Positions 49,999 to 59,805 of a DNA stretch of 64,000 nucleotides are shown here, piece after piece. Numbering within the stretch: position 1 is the first letter of the stretch; every line of letters starts with the position of its first letter. The translations under genes were made by a program, and so were the position numbers. This DNA is from Mycobacterium sp. ST-F2 (GTDB lineage Bacteria; Actinomycetota; Actinomycetes; Mycobacteriales; Mycobacteriaceae). The DNA lies in assembly GCF_001905655.1 (NCBI RefSeq), contig NZ_JMHT01000022.1:62001-126000 (forward strand), read 5' to 3'. The notes below the pieces were generated by a model. The model saw only the letters and a program-made list of their open reading frames with translations, was not told where the DNA came from and did no database searches.

Positions 49999-50919
49999 AT
50001 GCGCCCGCAGCACCTGAAGCTGCTGACCATCACCGCTGCTGCGGCAACGGTGATGGTCACAGCCGGTTGCGAGGCGAAGGTCTACGGGGCTGCGCCCCCG
50101 AACAAGATCGCGCTGACCGTCGTGCCGGTGGTCACGGCACTGGAGATCCCGCAGGCCCCAGCCACCGAGCCCGCCGCGGCCCTGACGGGCCTCGAATCCC
50201 GCGAACGTAGCGCCACCAGCGATGCCGCGGCGGCCGGCGCACAGATGAGCGCCGCGGTGCTCGATCGCAACACCGGCCAGCTGATCGCCACCGGCAACGG
50301 TTCCGCCATGCCCATCGCATCGGTGGCCAAGCTCTTCATCGCGGACGACCTGCTACTGCAAGAGGCCAAGGGCCAGATCGAGCTCACCGCGGCCGACCGG
50401 CAGTCGCTGGACACCATGCTGCGCTCGTCCGACGACTCCGCGGCCGAGGTCTTCTGGAACCGCAGCGGCGGCAACAGCGTCATCACGCGCGTCGCGGCCC
50501 GCTACGGACTGACCGGGACGTCGGTGCCCTATGACGGCAAGTGGTGGAACACCATGAGCACCACCTCCGATCTGGTGCACTACTACGACCAGCTGCTCAA
50601 TGGTTCGGGCGGGCTACCGCCGGAGCAGGCCAGCATCATCCTGTCCAACCTGGCCGCGTCCACGCCAACCGGCGCGGACGGCTACCCGCAGCGCTTCGGC
50701 ATCCCGGACGGGCTGTACGGCGAGCCGGTAGCGGTGAAGCAGGGCTGGATGCCGGAGTGGGGCGGCAACAACTGGATGCACATGTCCACCGGCGTGATCG
50801 GCGCCGACCGGCGCTACGTCATGGCGATCGGCTCGCTGCAACCCACCGATGACGCCACGGCTCGCGCCACGATCACCAACGCGGTGAAGACGATGTTCCC
50901 GGGCGGACGAATCAGCTAG
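49999..50919 (+). CDS. lppW: Lipoprotein with serine beta-lactamase-like fold (LppW)
   Basis: A 306-residue lipoprotein. The signal ends in the lipobox VTAGC with Cys24 as lipidated residue. The remaining part resembles class A beta-lactamases: SVAKLF (SxxK, ~residue 108), SSDDSAAEVF and KQGWMPEWG in the place of KTG. The altered motifs argue against true beta-lactamase activity. It is anchored on the outer face of the plasma membrane. Position matches lppW (Rv2905), divergent from rplS. Confidence 0.85.
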   Translation: MRPQHLKLLTITAAAATVMVTAGCEAKVYGAAPPNKIALTVVPVVTALEIPQAPATEPAAALTGLESRERSATSDAAAAGAQMSAAVLDRNTGQLIATGNGSAMPIASVAKLFIADDLLLQEAKGQIELTAADRQSLDTMLRSSDDSAAEVFWNRSGGNSVITRVAARYGLTGTSVPYDGKWWNTMSTTSDLVHYYDQLLNGSGGLPPEQASIILSNLAASTPTGADGYPQRFGIPDGLYGEPVAVKQGWMPEWGGNNWMHMSTGVIGADRRYVMAIGSLQPTDDATARATITNAVKTMFPGGRIS

Positions 50920-50920
50920 C

Positions 50921-50944
50921 TGGGGCAAGCGAAGCGACGGGAAG
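50921..50944 (+). repeat. Copy 1 of a GGGGC(A/G)AGCGAAGCGACGGGA repeat
   Basis: TGGGGCAAGCGAAGCGACGG and the next few bases lie between the lppW stop (50919) and the trmD stop (50949). A nearly identical copy at 58055-58079 overlaps a gene start. It looks like a short dispersed repeat at gene ends. Confidence 0.5.
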
Positions 50945-50948
50945 CGGT

Positions 50949-51635
50949 CTAGCTCAACAGATCAGGTCTTCTTTCCCGCGTCCGCTGCAGACCCTGTTCG
51001 CGACGCCACGCGGCCACCTTGGCATGGTCGCCGGACAGCAGCACCGGGGGCACCTCGAGATCGCGCCACACCGGCGGCCGGGTGTAGCTCGGCCCCTCCA
51101 GCACTCCCCCGACATGCGCGGAATGCGAATCATCCTGGTGCGACTCCGGATTGCCCAGGACGTCGGGCAGCAGCCGCACGACGGCCTCGATCATCACGAG
51201 TGCCGCGGACTCGCCACCAGGCAGCACGTAGTCGCCGATCGACACCTCTTCGACGCGCATGCGCCGGGCAGCGTCGTCGGCGACCCGCTGGTCGATGCCT
51301 TCGTAGCGGCCGCAGGCGAACACCAGGTGCTTCTCACCTGTCCAGCGGTGCGCGTGCTCCTGCGTGAACAGCCGGCCCGCGGGCGTCGGGACCACCAAAA
51401 CCGTTTCGGGCGTACAGATTTCGTCGAGCGCGGCACCCCAGATCGGCGCCTTCATCACCATGCCGGGTCCGCCGCCGTACGGGGAATCGTCGACCGACTT
51501 GTGGACGTCGTGTGTCCAGTTCCGCAGATCGTGAACGCCCAGTTGGACGGTGCCGTTGGCGATGGCCTTGCCGGGCAGGGATTGCTGCAGCGCGTCGAGA
51601 TACGCCGGAAAAATGGTGACTACGTCAATGCGCAT
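50949..51635 (-). CDS. trmD: tRNA (guanine-N1)-methyltransferase TrmD
   Basis: A 228-residue SPOUT methyltransferase, starting MRIDVVTIFPAYLDALQQ. GRYEGIDQRV and SIGDYVLPGGE form the trefoil-knot S-adenosylmethionine site; DDSPYGGGPGMVMK is conserved. It makes m1G37 in tRNAs, which prevents frameshifting. Three codons of upstream frame are ignored. Fourth gene of rpsP-khpA-rimM-trmD. Confidence 0.96.
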   Translation of the reverse strand: MRIDVVTIFPAYLDALQQSLPGKAIANGTVQLGVHDLRNWTHDVHKSVDDSPYGGGPGMVMKAPIWGAALDEICTPETVLVVPTPAGRLFTQEHAHRWTGEKHLVFACGRYEGIDQRVADDAARRMRVEEVSIGDYVLPGGESAALVMIEAVVRLLPDVLGNPESHQDDSHSAHVGGVLEGPSYTRPPVWRDLEVPPVLLSGDHAKVAAWRREQGLQRTRERRPDLLS

Positions 51636-51656
51636 GGCTGTCAATCCGCATGGATG

Positions 51657-52184
51657 TCAGTCCATCTCGAGCAGGCCGTCGGGCGGATCGATCTCCACCA
51701 GACCGTCGGCCAGCGACACAGTCGGCACCATGTGGGTGACGAACGGCACCAGCACCTCGGCGCCGGATTCTGTTCGGATGGACAGCAACTCGCCGCCGGG
51801 CGTGTGCAGCACCTCGGTCACCACACCCACGTCGACGCCGTCGACGGTGCGGACCTTGAGGCCCTCGAGCTGGTGATCGTAGAACTCGTCGGGCTCGTCG
51901 ATGGGCGGCAGACTGGCGGAGTCCACCAGAAACAGGGTGCCGCGCAACGCATCTGCCGCATTGCGGTCGGTCACGCCTTCGAGACGCACCAACAGCCGGC
52001 CGCCATGCTCACGCATCGATTCGACGACGAAGGTCCGCTGCGGACCGGGATTCCGGGCTCCCGGCTTGCCACGCAGCGATGATCCCGGCGAGAAACGCTC
52101 GCCGGGATCATCGGTACGTACTTCAACGACTACCTCGCCGCTGATGCCGTGCGCCTTGACGACGCGGCCGACCACGAGGTCCAT
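51657..52184 (-). CDS. rimM: 16S rRNA processing protein RimM
   Basis: A 175-residue RimM, starting [20 protein letters not shown], with the PRC-barrel half containing [12 protein letters not shown]. It assists 30S head maturation and binds S19. It lies between khpA (2-bp gap) and trmD (21 bp). Confidence 0.95.
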   Translation of the reverse strand: MDLVVGRVVKAHGISGEVVVEVRTDDPGERFSPGSSLRGKPGARNPGPQRTFVVESMREHGGRLLVRLEGVTDRNAADALRGTLFLVDSASLPPIDEPDEFYDHQLEGLKVRTVDGVDVGVVTEVLHTPGGELLSIRTESGAEVLVPFVTHMVPTVSLADGLVEIDPPDGLLEMD

Positions 52185-52186
52185 AT

Positions 52187-52429
52187 TTACTGGTCGGTGT
52201 CCACCACGTCGACGCGGATGCCCCGACCGCCGATGCCGGCGACCAGCGTCCGCAGCGCGGTGGCCGTGCGGCCGCCGCGCCCGATGACCTTGCCCAGGTC
52301 GTCGGGGTGCACGTGCACCTCAACGGTGCGACCGCGACGGCTGGTCACCATGTCGACCCGGACATCGTCGGGGTTGTCGACGATCCCGCGGACCAGATGC
52401 TCTACGGCGTCGACGACGACGCTGCTCAT
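52187..52429 (-). CDS. khpA: KH-domain RNA-binding protein KhpA
   Basis: An 80-residue single KH-domain protein with the [11 protein letters not shown] loop (residues ~46-56), equivalent to Rv2908c. In other bacteria KhpA pairs with KhpB to bind RNA and affect cell elongation. Its ATG overlaps the rpsP stop (ATGA), so translation is coupled. Confidence 0.93.
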   Translation of the reverse strand: MSSVVVDAVEHLVRGIVDNPDDVRVDMVTSRRGRTVEVHVHPDDLGKVIGRGGRTATALRTLVAGIGGRGIRVDVVDTDQ

Positions 52430-52899
52430 TCGGCGGGCGCTTCGGCCTCGGCCTCAGTGGCCTCGGCAGCCTCGGTCTCGGCGGCAGCCTCGGCTGCGGC
52501 CTCTTCCTTCTTGTCCTTGCGCTTCTTCAGCGTGACGGCCTCGCCACCGGGGGCGGCGTCGGCGTTCGCCAGCGCGGCGTTGAACAGGTCCAGCTTGGAC
52601 GGCTTGGGCTCCTTGACCTTCAGGGTGCCCTCGGCGCCCGGCAGGCCCTTGAACTTCTGCCAGTCACCGGTGATCTTCAGCAGGGCGGCGACGGGCTCGG
52701 TCGGCTGTGCGCCGACGCCCAGCCAGTACTGCGCGCGCTCCGAATCGATCTCGATCAGGCTCGGCTCTTCCTTCGGGTGGTACCGGCCGATGACCTCGAT
52801 GGCGCGGCCGTCGCGGCGGGTGCGCGCGTCGGCGACGATGATGCGGTACTGGGGGTTGCGGATCTTGCCAAGCCGGGTGAGCTTGATCTTGACAGCCAT
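52426..52899 (-). CDS. rpsP: 30S ribosomal protein S16
   Basis: A 157-residue S16 starting [20 protein letters not shown] at 52899. The first ~85 residues are the S16 fold ([28 protein letters not shown]). The rest is a long Lys/Ala/Glu-rich tail ([20 protein letters not shown]), a typical mycobacterial extension. First gene of the rpsP-khpA-rimM-trmD operon; its promoter should lie in 52900-53065, where no other gene is seen. Confidence 0.96.
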   Translation of the reverse strand: MAVKIKLTRLGKIRNPQYRIIVADARTRRDGRAIEVIGRYHPKEEPSLIEIDSERAQYWLGVGAQPTEPVAALLKITGDWQKFKGLPGAEGTLKVKEPKPSKLDLFNAALANADAAPGGEAVTLKKRKDKKEEAAAEAAAETEAAEATEAEAEAPAE

Positions 52900-53065
52900 G
52901 TTTCTGCACTTCTCCTGATGATTGCCACGCTGCAATTCAGCGACTCAGGCGGATTGCCCGGTCCGGTCTTGCCTCACGTGTGTGACCGCCGCGCGGCGCA
53001 TTGAACGAGTCGCGGACAGACAGCCGATCATTCTGCCAGAGCAGCTGCGACCGGCCCAAATCCCG

Positions 53066-53497
53066 CTAGACCACGCGGTCGAAGCACTTGGTCTCGACGC
53101 GCCGCGTCATACGCCAGCCCTCGGCGGTGCGGACGAACTCGTCCTCGTACCAGAGGCCGCAGAACAGCACCTGGCTCTGCTTCTCCGCGTCGCCCGACGG
53201 CAGCACCATCGGGTTGAAACAGATGGTGCGCGATTTCGCGGTGTCGCCGGTGATGGTGACGTCGAAGTTGCCGAGCATGTGGGCGTAGGCCGGAAAGTTC
53301 GGCAGCACCTGCGCCAACCATTCCTTCACCTCGGGGAAATGCCCGTCGATGCCGCCCATCGCGCGGTAGTCGATGTAGGCGTCGGGTGTGAAAACCTGTG
53401 CCAGATCATCGAATTGACGGCTGTCGATGGCCGTCGAGTACGCGACCAACAGCTGTTGGATTTCCAGGCGGTCCGAGATCTCTTCCAGGCTCAGCAT
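53066..53497 (-). CDS. SnoaL-like (NTF2-fold) protein, Rv2910c-like
   Basis: A 143-residue protein starting MLSLEEISDRLEIQQLLVAY; this start gives a size near that of Rv2910c (about 147). An upstream ATG at 53566 would add 23 residues of unconserved look. The SnoaL-4 pattern is clear: YSTAIDSRQFDDLAQVFTPD and ending RRVETKCFD. The fold serves enzymes and binding proteins of many kinds; substrate unknown. Confidence 0.82.
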   Translation of the reverse strand: MLSLEEISDRLEIQQLLVAYSTAIDSRQFDDLAQVFTPDAYIDYRAMGGIDGHFPEVKEWLAQVLPNFPAYAHMLGNFDVTITGDTAKSRTICFNPMVLPSGDAEKQSQVLFCGLWYEDEFVRTAEGWRMTRRVETKCFDRVV

Positions 53498-53611
53498 GGT
53501 CCGATTGAACACCACCGGACAGCTGTCCGGATGGCGGGCGGGAGCTTCAGGGCGCGGTTCGGGCATGTCGAAGTCCCGCAGCGGCGCCAACCACCCCGAC
53601 GCGCAGGCGAA

Positions 53612-55018
53612 TCAGTTTGTCGGACTGTCACTTTCACCATCATCGTCGCTTCCACCTTCGGTGGGGTACAGCGTTGGGTGCCAGTACTGGTTGGTTCGGG
53701 GTTGGCCGACATCCAGCAGTGGTGGTGGGGTCCAGTGGGGGCGGCCGTCTTTCATGGCGCTGCTCCAGCCGGTGGTGTCTTCGAGGCGGTTGTCGCAGCC
53801 GCAGGCCAGGGCCATGGTGGTGACGTCGGTCTGTCCGCCGCGGGTCCATCCGGGGATGTGGTGAGCCTGGCAGCCCGCGGCCGGGACAGTGCACTCGGGG
53901 CGGGTGCAGCCCAAGTCGCGGGCGAATAGGGCCAGGCGTTGGCCGGTGGTGGCGGTGCGCCTCGCTCTGCCGAGATAGAGGGGGACGTCGGAGTGGTTGT
54001 CGAAGACGGCGAGGTAGCAGGATGCGCCGGTGCGGGCGGCCAGGTTGAGCAGGTCTCGGACGGGGAGCTGGCTGCCGGTGTGCGTTACGGCGACCCCGGC
54101 GCGCTGCTCGAGCTGCTCGAGGGTGCAGGTCGCCACGATGGTGACCGGGAAACCGTTGTGCTCACCCAGATCGGTGGACAGCAGCAGCAGGCCCACCGTT
54201 TCCCAGGCATCATGCTGACGCTGCGCCAGGGTGCGGTGATCATTGTCGATCTGCTCTTGGGTCGGTGTCCCGCAGGTGCAGGGCTGCGGGTCGGCGGGGT
54301 TGCACATGCCCGGCGCGGCGTATTTGGCCATCAACGCTTCGAAGGTGGCCCGCGCGGCCGGGGTCAGCACACCACGCAACGCCGACGTGCCATCAGCAGC
54401 CTGCTTGGACACCACCAATGCCCGGTCCCGGTACGGGTCGGGGTCGCGGTCATCGGGTTCGGGGCCGTCCTGATCCAACTCGTAGAGCTTGCGTTTGACC
54501 ACCGATCGCAGCGATTCAGGCGTGAGATTGCGGGCCGCGGCCACCAGCGCCTGCTCGCACTCGTCGAGGCTGGCCAGGTCGACCCAGGTGGGCAGTTTCG
54601 CGAAAAACGACTCGATGACATCAACATGATCACCATTGATCGCGCCCTCGGCGACCGCGGCCGCGACATGCGGCCGCAGCGGCGGCAACACCTCCCCGGT
54701 CAGGGACATGCGGGGCCCCAACAGTTCGGCGTGCCGGACCCGGCGGCGGGCCTCCTCGCTGCTGAGCCGGTCCCGGATGCGCAGCGCGTCGGCCCAGTTT
54801 TTCGCCCCGATCTCCTTGGCCGTGGTTTGGGCTTGGGTGGCGGCGACGATCGCGTGGTCCACGGCTTCGGCGGCGCAGCGTAGCTGTTCGCGGTGGGACT
54901 GCAACGCCAACAATTCGGGGACCGACAATCGGCTGTAGTCCAGGGACGCCACCCGGGCCAGCGCCGTGTCGAGGCCGGTGTAGGCCTCGTCGACGGTGAG
55001 CGTGCTGGCGATGTCCAT
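53612..55018 (-). CDS. DUF222-HNH protein (13E12 repeat family), SOS-controlled
   Basis: A 468-residue protein with an N-terminal DUF222 helical region (~15-320) and a C-terminal HNH nuclease domain: CTRPECTVPAAGCQAHH then IPGWTRGGQ and CGCDN. This matches the REP13E12 family of mycobacteria, dispersed in genomes and LexA-controlled in M. tuberculosis. A perfect SOS box lies 3 bp upstream of its start. The gene lies between Rv2910c-like and dacB genes, where M. tuberculosis has none, so it is probably an inserted element. Cleavage activity and target unknown. Confidence 0.88.
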   Translation of the reverse strand: MDIASTLTVDEAYTGLDTALARVASLDYSRLSVPELLALQSHREQLRCAAEAVDHAIVAATQAQTTAKEIGAKNWADALRIRDRLSSEEARRRVRHAELLGPRMSLTGEVLPPLRPHVAAAVAEGAINGDHVDVIESFFAKLPTWVDLASLDECEQALVAAARNLTPESLRSVVKRKLYELDQDGPEPDDRDPDPYRDRALVVSKQAADGTSALRGVLTPAARATFEALMAKYAAPGMCNPADPQPCTCGTPTQEQIDNDHRTLAQRQHDAWETVGLLLLSTDLGEHNGFPVTIVATCTLEQLEQRAGVAVTHTGSQLPVRDLLNLAARTGASCYLAVFDNHSDVPLYLGRARRTATTGQRLALFARDLGCTRPECTVPAAGCQAHHIPGWTRGGQTDVTTMALACGCDNRLEDTTGWSSAMKDGRPHWTPPPLLDVGQPRTNQYWHPTLYPTEGGSDDDGESDSPTN

Positions 55019-55020
55019 AT

Positions 55021-55036
55021 TCGAACAATAGTTCGA
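55021..55036 (-). promoter_or_regulatory. SOS (LexA) box overlapping a leaderless-type promoter
   Basis: TCGAAC-AATA-GTTCGA is an exact match to the mycobacterial LexA consensus TCGAAC-N4-GTTCGA. On the minus strand it covers a TATTGT -10 element (55025-55030) exactly 6 nt before the ATG, the geometry of leaderless mycobacterial transcripts. LexA binding here would block transcription. Confidence 0.85.
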
Positions 55037-55206
55037 CCCACTGACAAAAATCGGTCGCTGACTGTGACGCCAGTTACCTACCGTGACCAGGGGAACCAAA
55101 GTGACCAAAGTTGTTTTGAATTGTTCGGTGGACCTCGCCCGGTTGCCAGTACGTCGACGACGTCGAGACGGCACCACCCAGGTTCGGCCAGTAGGCTGCT
55201 GGCTCC

Positions 55207-56085
<879 letters not shown>

Positions 56086-56159
56086 ACCGAAACAACCGAT
56101 ACCCGACCGGAATCTGCACGCGAGCTGATCGCAGCCTGGGCGCCGTAGCGTCGGCGCTC

Positions 56160-56993
56160 GTGCGCAGACTGTTCACGGCGACCACGCTGGCCCTCAGTGT
56201 GTTACTGGCAGCGCCGACCGCAACACCGATCGCCGCAGCTGAACCCGCCGGGCAGCCCACCGGTGCACAGGCCCTGGCGAACGGCCCCGCCAAGGCCTGG
56301 CTGGTCGCCGATCTGGACACCGGCCAGGTGCTGGCGTCGCAGGACCCCAATGGGTCGTATGCCCCGGCCAGCACCATCAAGCCACTGCTGGCCATGGTCG
56401 TGCTGGACAACCTGCGCCCGGATGCCCTGGGGCGGGCCAACGAGTCGCACACCAAGGTCGAATGCTCGTGTGTCGGGCTCAAACCCGGGCAGGTGTACAG
56501 CGCGCGACAGCTCTTGGACGCCCTGCTCATGGTGTCGGGCAATGACGCCGCGAACATGCTGGCGGACATGCTCGGCGGGCAGCGCCCCACGGTGGCGGCC
56601 ATGAACCGCAAGGCCGCCGCGCTCGGCGCCCGGAGCACGCGCGCAGGCTCGCCATCCGGGCTCGACGGACCGGGTTGGGAGTCGATCACCACACCGCGCG
56701 ATCTCGCGGTGATCTACCGGGCGGCGCTGACCTATCCCGTCATCGCCGAGATCTTCCGGCAGACGACGGCGCAGTTCCCCGGCCGGACCCTCACCAGTCA
56801 GAACGAGTTGTTGACCGGGTATCCCGGCGATTTCGCCGGCAAGACCGGCTACACAGACCGCGCCCGCAAGACGTACGCCGGCGCCGCGCAACGCGGCAAC
56901 CACCGGCTGGTCGTGGTGCAGATGTACGGCACCGGCGACCTCTACCCCCAGGCGCGACAGTTGTTCGACTGGGGTTTCGGCCAGTACACCTGA
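56160..56993 (+). CDS. D-alanyl-D-alanine carboxypeptidase (DacB type) 2
   Basis: A 277-residue paralogue of the preceding gene, starting at GTG 56160 (VRRLFTATTLALSVLLAAPT), with cleavage probably after IAAA at ~28. STIK (catalytic S71), SGND and GKTGYT are intact, and the cysteine pair VECSCVG is shared with copy 1 (VECNCAG). Probably arose by tandem duplication. Start chosen over the much longer open frame, which overlaps copy 1 out of frame. It ends 1 bp before the convergent amidohydrolase stop. Confidence 0.88.
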   Translation: MRRLFTATTLALSVLLAAPTATPIAAAEPAGQPTGAQALANGPAKAWLVADLDTGQVLASQDPNGSYAPASTIKPLLAMVVLDNLRPDALGRANESHTKVECSCVGLKPGQVYSARQLLDALLMVSGNDAANMLADMLGGQRPTVAAMNRKAAALGARSTRAGSPSGLDGPGWESITTPRDLAVIYRAALTYPVIAEIFRQTTAQFPGRTLTSQNELLTGYPGDFAGKTGYTDRARKTYAGAAQRGNHRLVVVQMYGTGDLYPQARQLFDWGFGQYT

Positions 56994-56994
56994 G

Positions 56995-58089
56995 TCAGTA
57001 GATCCGCCCGCGCAGGAGCACCAGCGCAGGGTGGTCGAGCACACCCGGCAACCGCGGGTCGTCGGCGTAGCAGACCAGATCGGCCGACGCGCCGTGCTCG
57101 AGTGCCGGACGCCCCAACCACTTTCGCGCATTCCAGCTGGCCGCCCCCAGCGCATCCGTCGGGCTCAGTCCTACCCGGCCGAGGGCGGCGACCTCGTCGG
57201 CAATCCGGCCGTGCGCGATCATGCCGCCGGCGTCGGTGCCCGCGTAGATGGGCACCCCCGCGTCGTGGGCGGCGCCGACGCGCTGCGGGCACGTCGCGTA
57301 CAGATCGCGCATGTGCTTGGCGTAGGCCGGAAACTTGGTGGCTTTCTCCGCGATGCCGGGGAAATTCTCGATGTTGATCAGGGTCGGCACCAGCGCGGTG
57401 CCGTGGGCCAGCATCAACTCGATGATGTCGTCGGTGATCCCGGTGCCGTGCTCGATGCAGTCGATGCCGGCGTTGATCAGTCCCGGCAGCGCCTCTTCGC
57501 CGAAGACGTGGGCCGTGACGCGGGCGCCGTTGGCGTGGGCGGCGTCGATGGCTTCTTTGAGAACGTCGTCGGACCACAACGGGGCCAGGTCGCCCACACC
57601 CCGGTCGATCCAGTCGCCGACGAGCTTGACCCAGCCGTCACCGCGGCGGGCCTGTTCGGCGACATACTGCGGCAGCTGCGATTCGTCTTCGATGTCGATC
57701 GGCAGGCCGGGCATGTAGCGCCGGGGCCGGGCCAGGTGCCGTCCCGCCCGGATGATCCTTGGGAGGTCGTCACGGTCGTCGAAGTCGCGGGTGTCGACGG
57801 GCGATCCGGCGTCGCGCAGGAGCAGCGCGCCGGCCTGCCGCTCGGTCTCGGCCTGCCGCTCTGCCTCGTCGAGTTCGACGGGGCCGGCAGGCCCGATGCC
57901 GACATGGCAGTGCGCGTCGACGAGGCCGGGGATGATCCAGCCACCGTCGAAGATCGTCTCGGCGTTCGCGATCGGCTCGGCCGACAGCACCCCGCCGTGT
58001 ATCCACCACTGCACCTCGTCGCCATCGGGCAACCCCCGACCGCGGATGTGCACCGGGGCGAGCGAAGCGACGGGAGAAGCCGCTGGCAT
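56995..58089 (-). CDS. Metal-dependent amidohydrolase, Rv2915c-like
   Basis: A 364-residue amidohydrolase-superfamily enzyme. Metal ligands: VDAHCHVG (HxH, ~residue 58), the Lys in DGWVKLVGD, TAHVFG, IEHGTG and AGTDAGG (Asp). Family members hydrolyse dipeptides, imidazolones or hydantoins; substrate unknown. The first ~12 residues (MPAASPVASLAP) are encoded by a dispersed 25-bp repeat, so the true start may be further downstream. Same strand as ffh, 4 bp from its stop. Confidence 0.82.
   Translation of the reverse strand: MPAASPVASLAPVHIRGRGLPDGDEVQWWIHGGVLSAEPIANAETIFDGGWIIPGLVDAHCHVGIGPAGPVELDEAERQAETERQAGALLLRDAGSPVDTRDFDDRDDLPRIIRAGRHLARPRRYMPGLPIDIEDESQLPQYVAEQARRGDGWVKLVGDWIDRGVGDLAPLWSDDVLKEAIDAAHANGARVTAHVFGEEALPGLINAGIDCIEHGTGITDDIIELMLAHGTALVPTLINIENFPGIAEKATKFPAYAKHMRDLYATCPQRVGAAHDAGVPIYAGTDAGGMIAHGRIADEVAALGRVGLSPTDALGAASWNARKWLGRPALEHGASADLVCYADDPRLPGVLDHPALVLLRGRIY
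58055..58079 (+). repeat. Copy 2 of the GGGGC(A/G)AGCGAAGCGACGGGA repeat, inside a gene start
   Basis: GGGGCGAGCGAAGCGACGGG matches the copy at 50922-50942 except for one base. Here it is read on the minus strand as Ser-Pro-Val-Ala-Ser-Leu-Ala-Pro, forming the amidohydrolase N-terminus. Confidence 0.55.
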
Positions 58090-58093
58090 CGGG

Positions 58094-59671
58094 CTACTTC
58101 TTCGGGAACTTCAGCTGCGACAGATCGAAGTCGGCAAGACCCGGAGGCAATTCGTTGAGCCCCTGCGGCATCTTCGACAGGTCCGGGAAACCGCCCGGCA
58201 GCGCGCTCGGGTCCAGGCCGAACGGGTTGGCTGCGGCCTTCGGCGCCGTCGGACCCCGACCGCCCTTCCGGCCCTTGCCCGCCTGCTTGTTCTTGCCCTT
58301 GGCGGCCTTGCGAGAGTTCTTGCGGCCGAACGGCATTCCCATCTGACCGGCCATCTGCGACATCATCTTGCGGGCCTCGAAGAAGCGGTCGACCAGCTGG
58401 TTGACCTCGGCCACCGTGACGCCGGAGCCGTTCGCGATGCGCAGGCGCCGGGACGCGTTGATGATCTTCGGGTCGGACCGCTCGGCGGGCGTCATACCGC
58501 GGATGATGGCCTGAATCCGGTCCAGGTGGCTGTCGTCGACGGCGGCCAGGGCTTCCTTCATCTGCCCGGCACCGGGCAGCATGCCCAGGAGGTTCCCGAT
58601 GGGCCCCATCTTGCGGATCATCAGCATCTGCTCGAGGAAGTCCTCGAGCGTGAGCTCGCCGGAACCGATCTTGGCCGCGGCCTCTTCGGCCTTCTTCTGG
58701 TCGAAGACCTGCTCGGCCTGCTCGATCAGGGTGAGCACGTCGCCCATACCCAGGATGCGCGACGCCATCCGGTCCGGGTGGAAGACGTCGAAGTCCTCGA
58801 GCTTCTCGCCGGCGGAGGCGAACAGGATGGGCACGCCGGTGACCTCACGCACGGACAGCGCAGCACCACCGCGGGCGTCGCCGTCCAGCTTGGTCAGGAC
58901 GACACCGGTGAAGCCGACGCCCTCACGGAAGGCGTTGGCGGTGGTGACGGCGTCCTGACCGATCATCGCGTCGAGGACGAACAGTGTCTCGTCAGGCTTG
59001 ACGGCGTCGCGGATCGCGGCGGCCTGGGCCATCAGTTCCTCGTCGATGCCGAGGCGTCCGGCGGTGTCGACGATCACGATGTCGAAGTGCTTGGCCTTGG
59101 CCTCGGCCAGACCCGCGGCAGCGACCGACACCGGGTCGCCGGTGGTCATCTGGTCGATGGTGACGCCGTCGGGCGAGACCCCCGGGTGCGGGGCGAAGAC
59201 GCTGACTCCGGCCCGCTCACCGACGATCTGCAGCTGGTTGACGGCGCCCGGGCGCTGCAGGTCACAGGCCACCAGCAGCGGCGTATGTCCTTGATCCTTA
59301 AGCCATTTCGCCAGCTTGCCGGCGAGGGTGGTCTTACCGGAACCCTGCAGACCGGCCAGCATGACGACCGTCGGCGGCGTCTTGGCGAAGGCCAGCTGGC
59401 GGGTCTCGCCGCCGAGGATGCCGATGAGCTCCTCGTTGACGATCTTGACGACCTGTTGCGCCGGGTTCAGCGCGCCGGAGACTTCGGCACCCTTGGCACG
59501 TTCCTTGATCCGGCCGATGAAGTCACGCGTCACGGGCAGTGATACGTCGGCCTCGAGCAGAGCCAGGCGGATCTCGCGGGCGGTGGCATCGATATCGGCG
59601 TCGGTCAGCCGGCCCTTGCCGCGCAGACCCGACAGCGCACCGGTCAACCGGTCGGACAGGGATTCAAACAC
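58094..59671 (-). CDS. ffh: Signal recognition particle protein Ffh
   Basis: A 525-residue SRP54 homologue starting at GTG 59671 (VFESLSDRLTGALSGLRGKG). NG domain: GLQGSGKTTLAGKLA (P-loop, ~residue 107), DTAGRLGID and TKLDGDARGGAA. The M domain contains MIRKMGPIGNLLGMLPG and the RNA-binding helix SDPKIINASRRLRIANGSG. A basic Gly/Lys tail follows. It targets nascent membrane proteins with 4.5S RNA and FtsY. The frame open further upstream is unlikely. Confidence 0.96.
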   Translation of the reverse strand: MFESLSDRLTGALSGLRGKGRLTDADIDATAREIRLALLEADVSLPVTRDFIGRIKERAKGAEVSGALNPAQQVVKIVNEELIGILGGETRQLAFAKTPPTVVMLAGLQGSGKTTLAGKLAKWLKDQGHTPLLVACDLQRPGAVNQLQIVGERAGVSVFAPHPGVSPDGVTIDQMTTGDPVSVAAAGLAEAKAKHFDIVIVDTAGRLGIDEELMAQAAAIRDAVKPDETLFVLDAMIGQDAVTTANAFREGVGFTGVVLTKLDGDARGGAALSVREVTGVPILFASAGEKLEDFDVFHPDRMASRILGMGDVLTLIEQAEQVFDQKKAEEAAAKIGSGELTLEDFLEQMLMIRKMGPIGNLLGMLPGAGQMKEALAAVDDSHLDRIQAIIRGMTPAERSDPKIINASRRLRIANGSGVTVAEVNQLVDRFFEARKMMSQMAGQMGMPFGRKNSRKAAKGKNKQAGKGRKGGRGPTAPKAAANPFGLDPSALPGGFPDLSKMPQGLNELPPGLADFDLSQLKFPKK

Positions 59672-59755
59672 GGGGTCAAGCCTAACCGCAGCGCCTGTCG
59701 CCGGTACTTCGGCACCACCGTCCCCTTGACACCGTGCCGCCCGGGCGCGCAATAT

Positions 59756-59776
59756 TTCATCACATGATGAATTCAT
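59756..59776. promoter_or_regulatory. Overlapping palindromes upstream of the hydroxylase gene
   Basis: TTCATCA-CA-TGATGAA (59756-59771) has perfect 7-bp arms, and ATGAATTCAT (59767-59776) overlaps it; TGATGAATTAATT (59781-59793) repeats the half-site. They lie 30-50 bp before the ATG in an AT-rich stretch and suggest an operator for an unlinked MarR- or TetR-type regulator. Confidence 0.55.
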
Positions 59777-59805
59777 TGCCTGATGAATTAATTGAGGAGG
59801 CTGAG

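Noticed and set aside
49999..50919. Functional class A beta-lactamase
   Set aside because: KTG is replaced by KQG and SDN by SDD; lipoprotein and position fit LppW instead.
57752..59542. 596-codon open frame antisense to ffh
   Set aside because: Pure shadow of high-GC coding sequence; composition is repetitive Val/Gly/Asp-rich and no family is recognisable, while ffh on the other strand is unmistakable.
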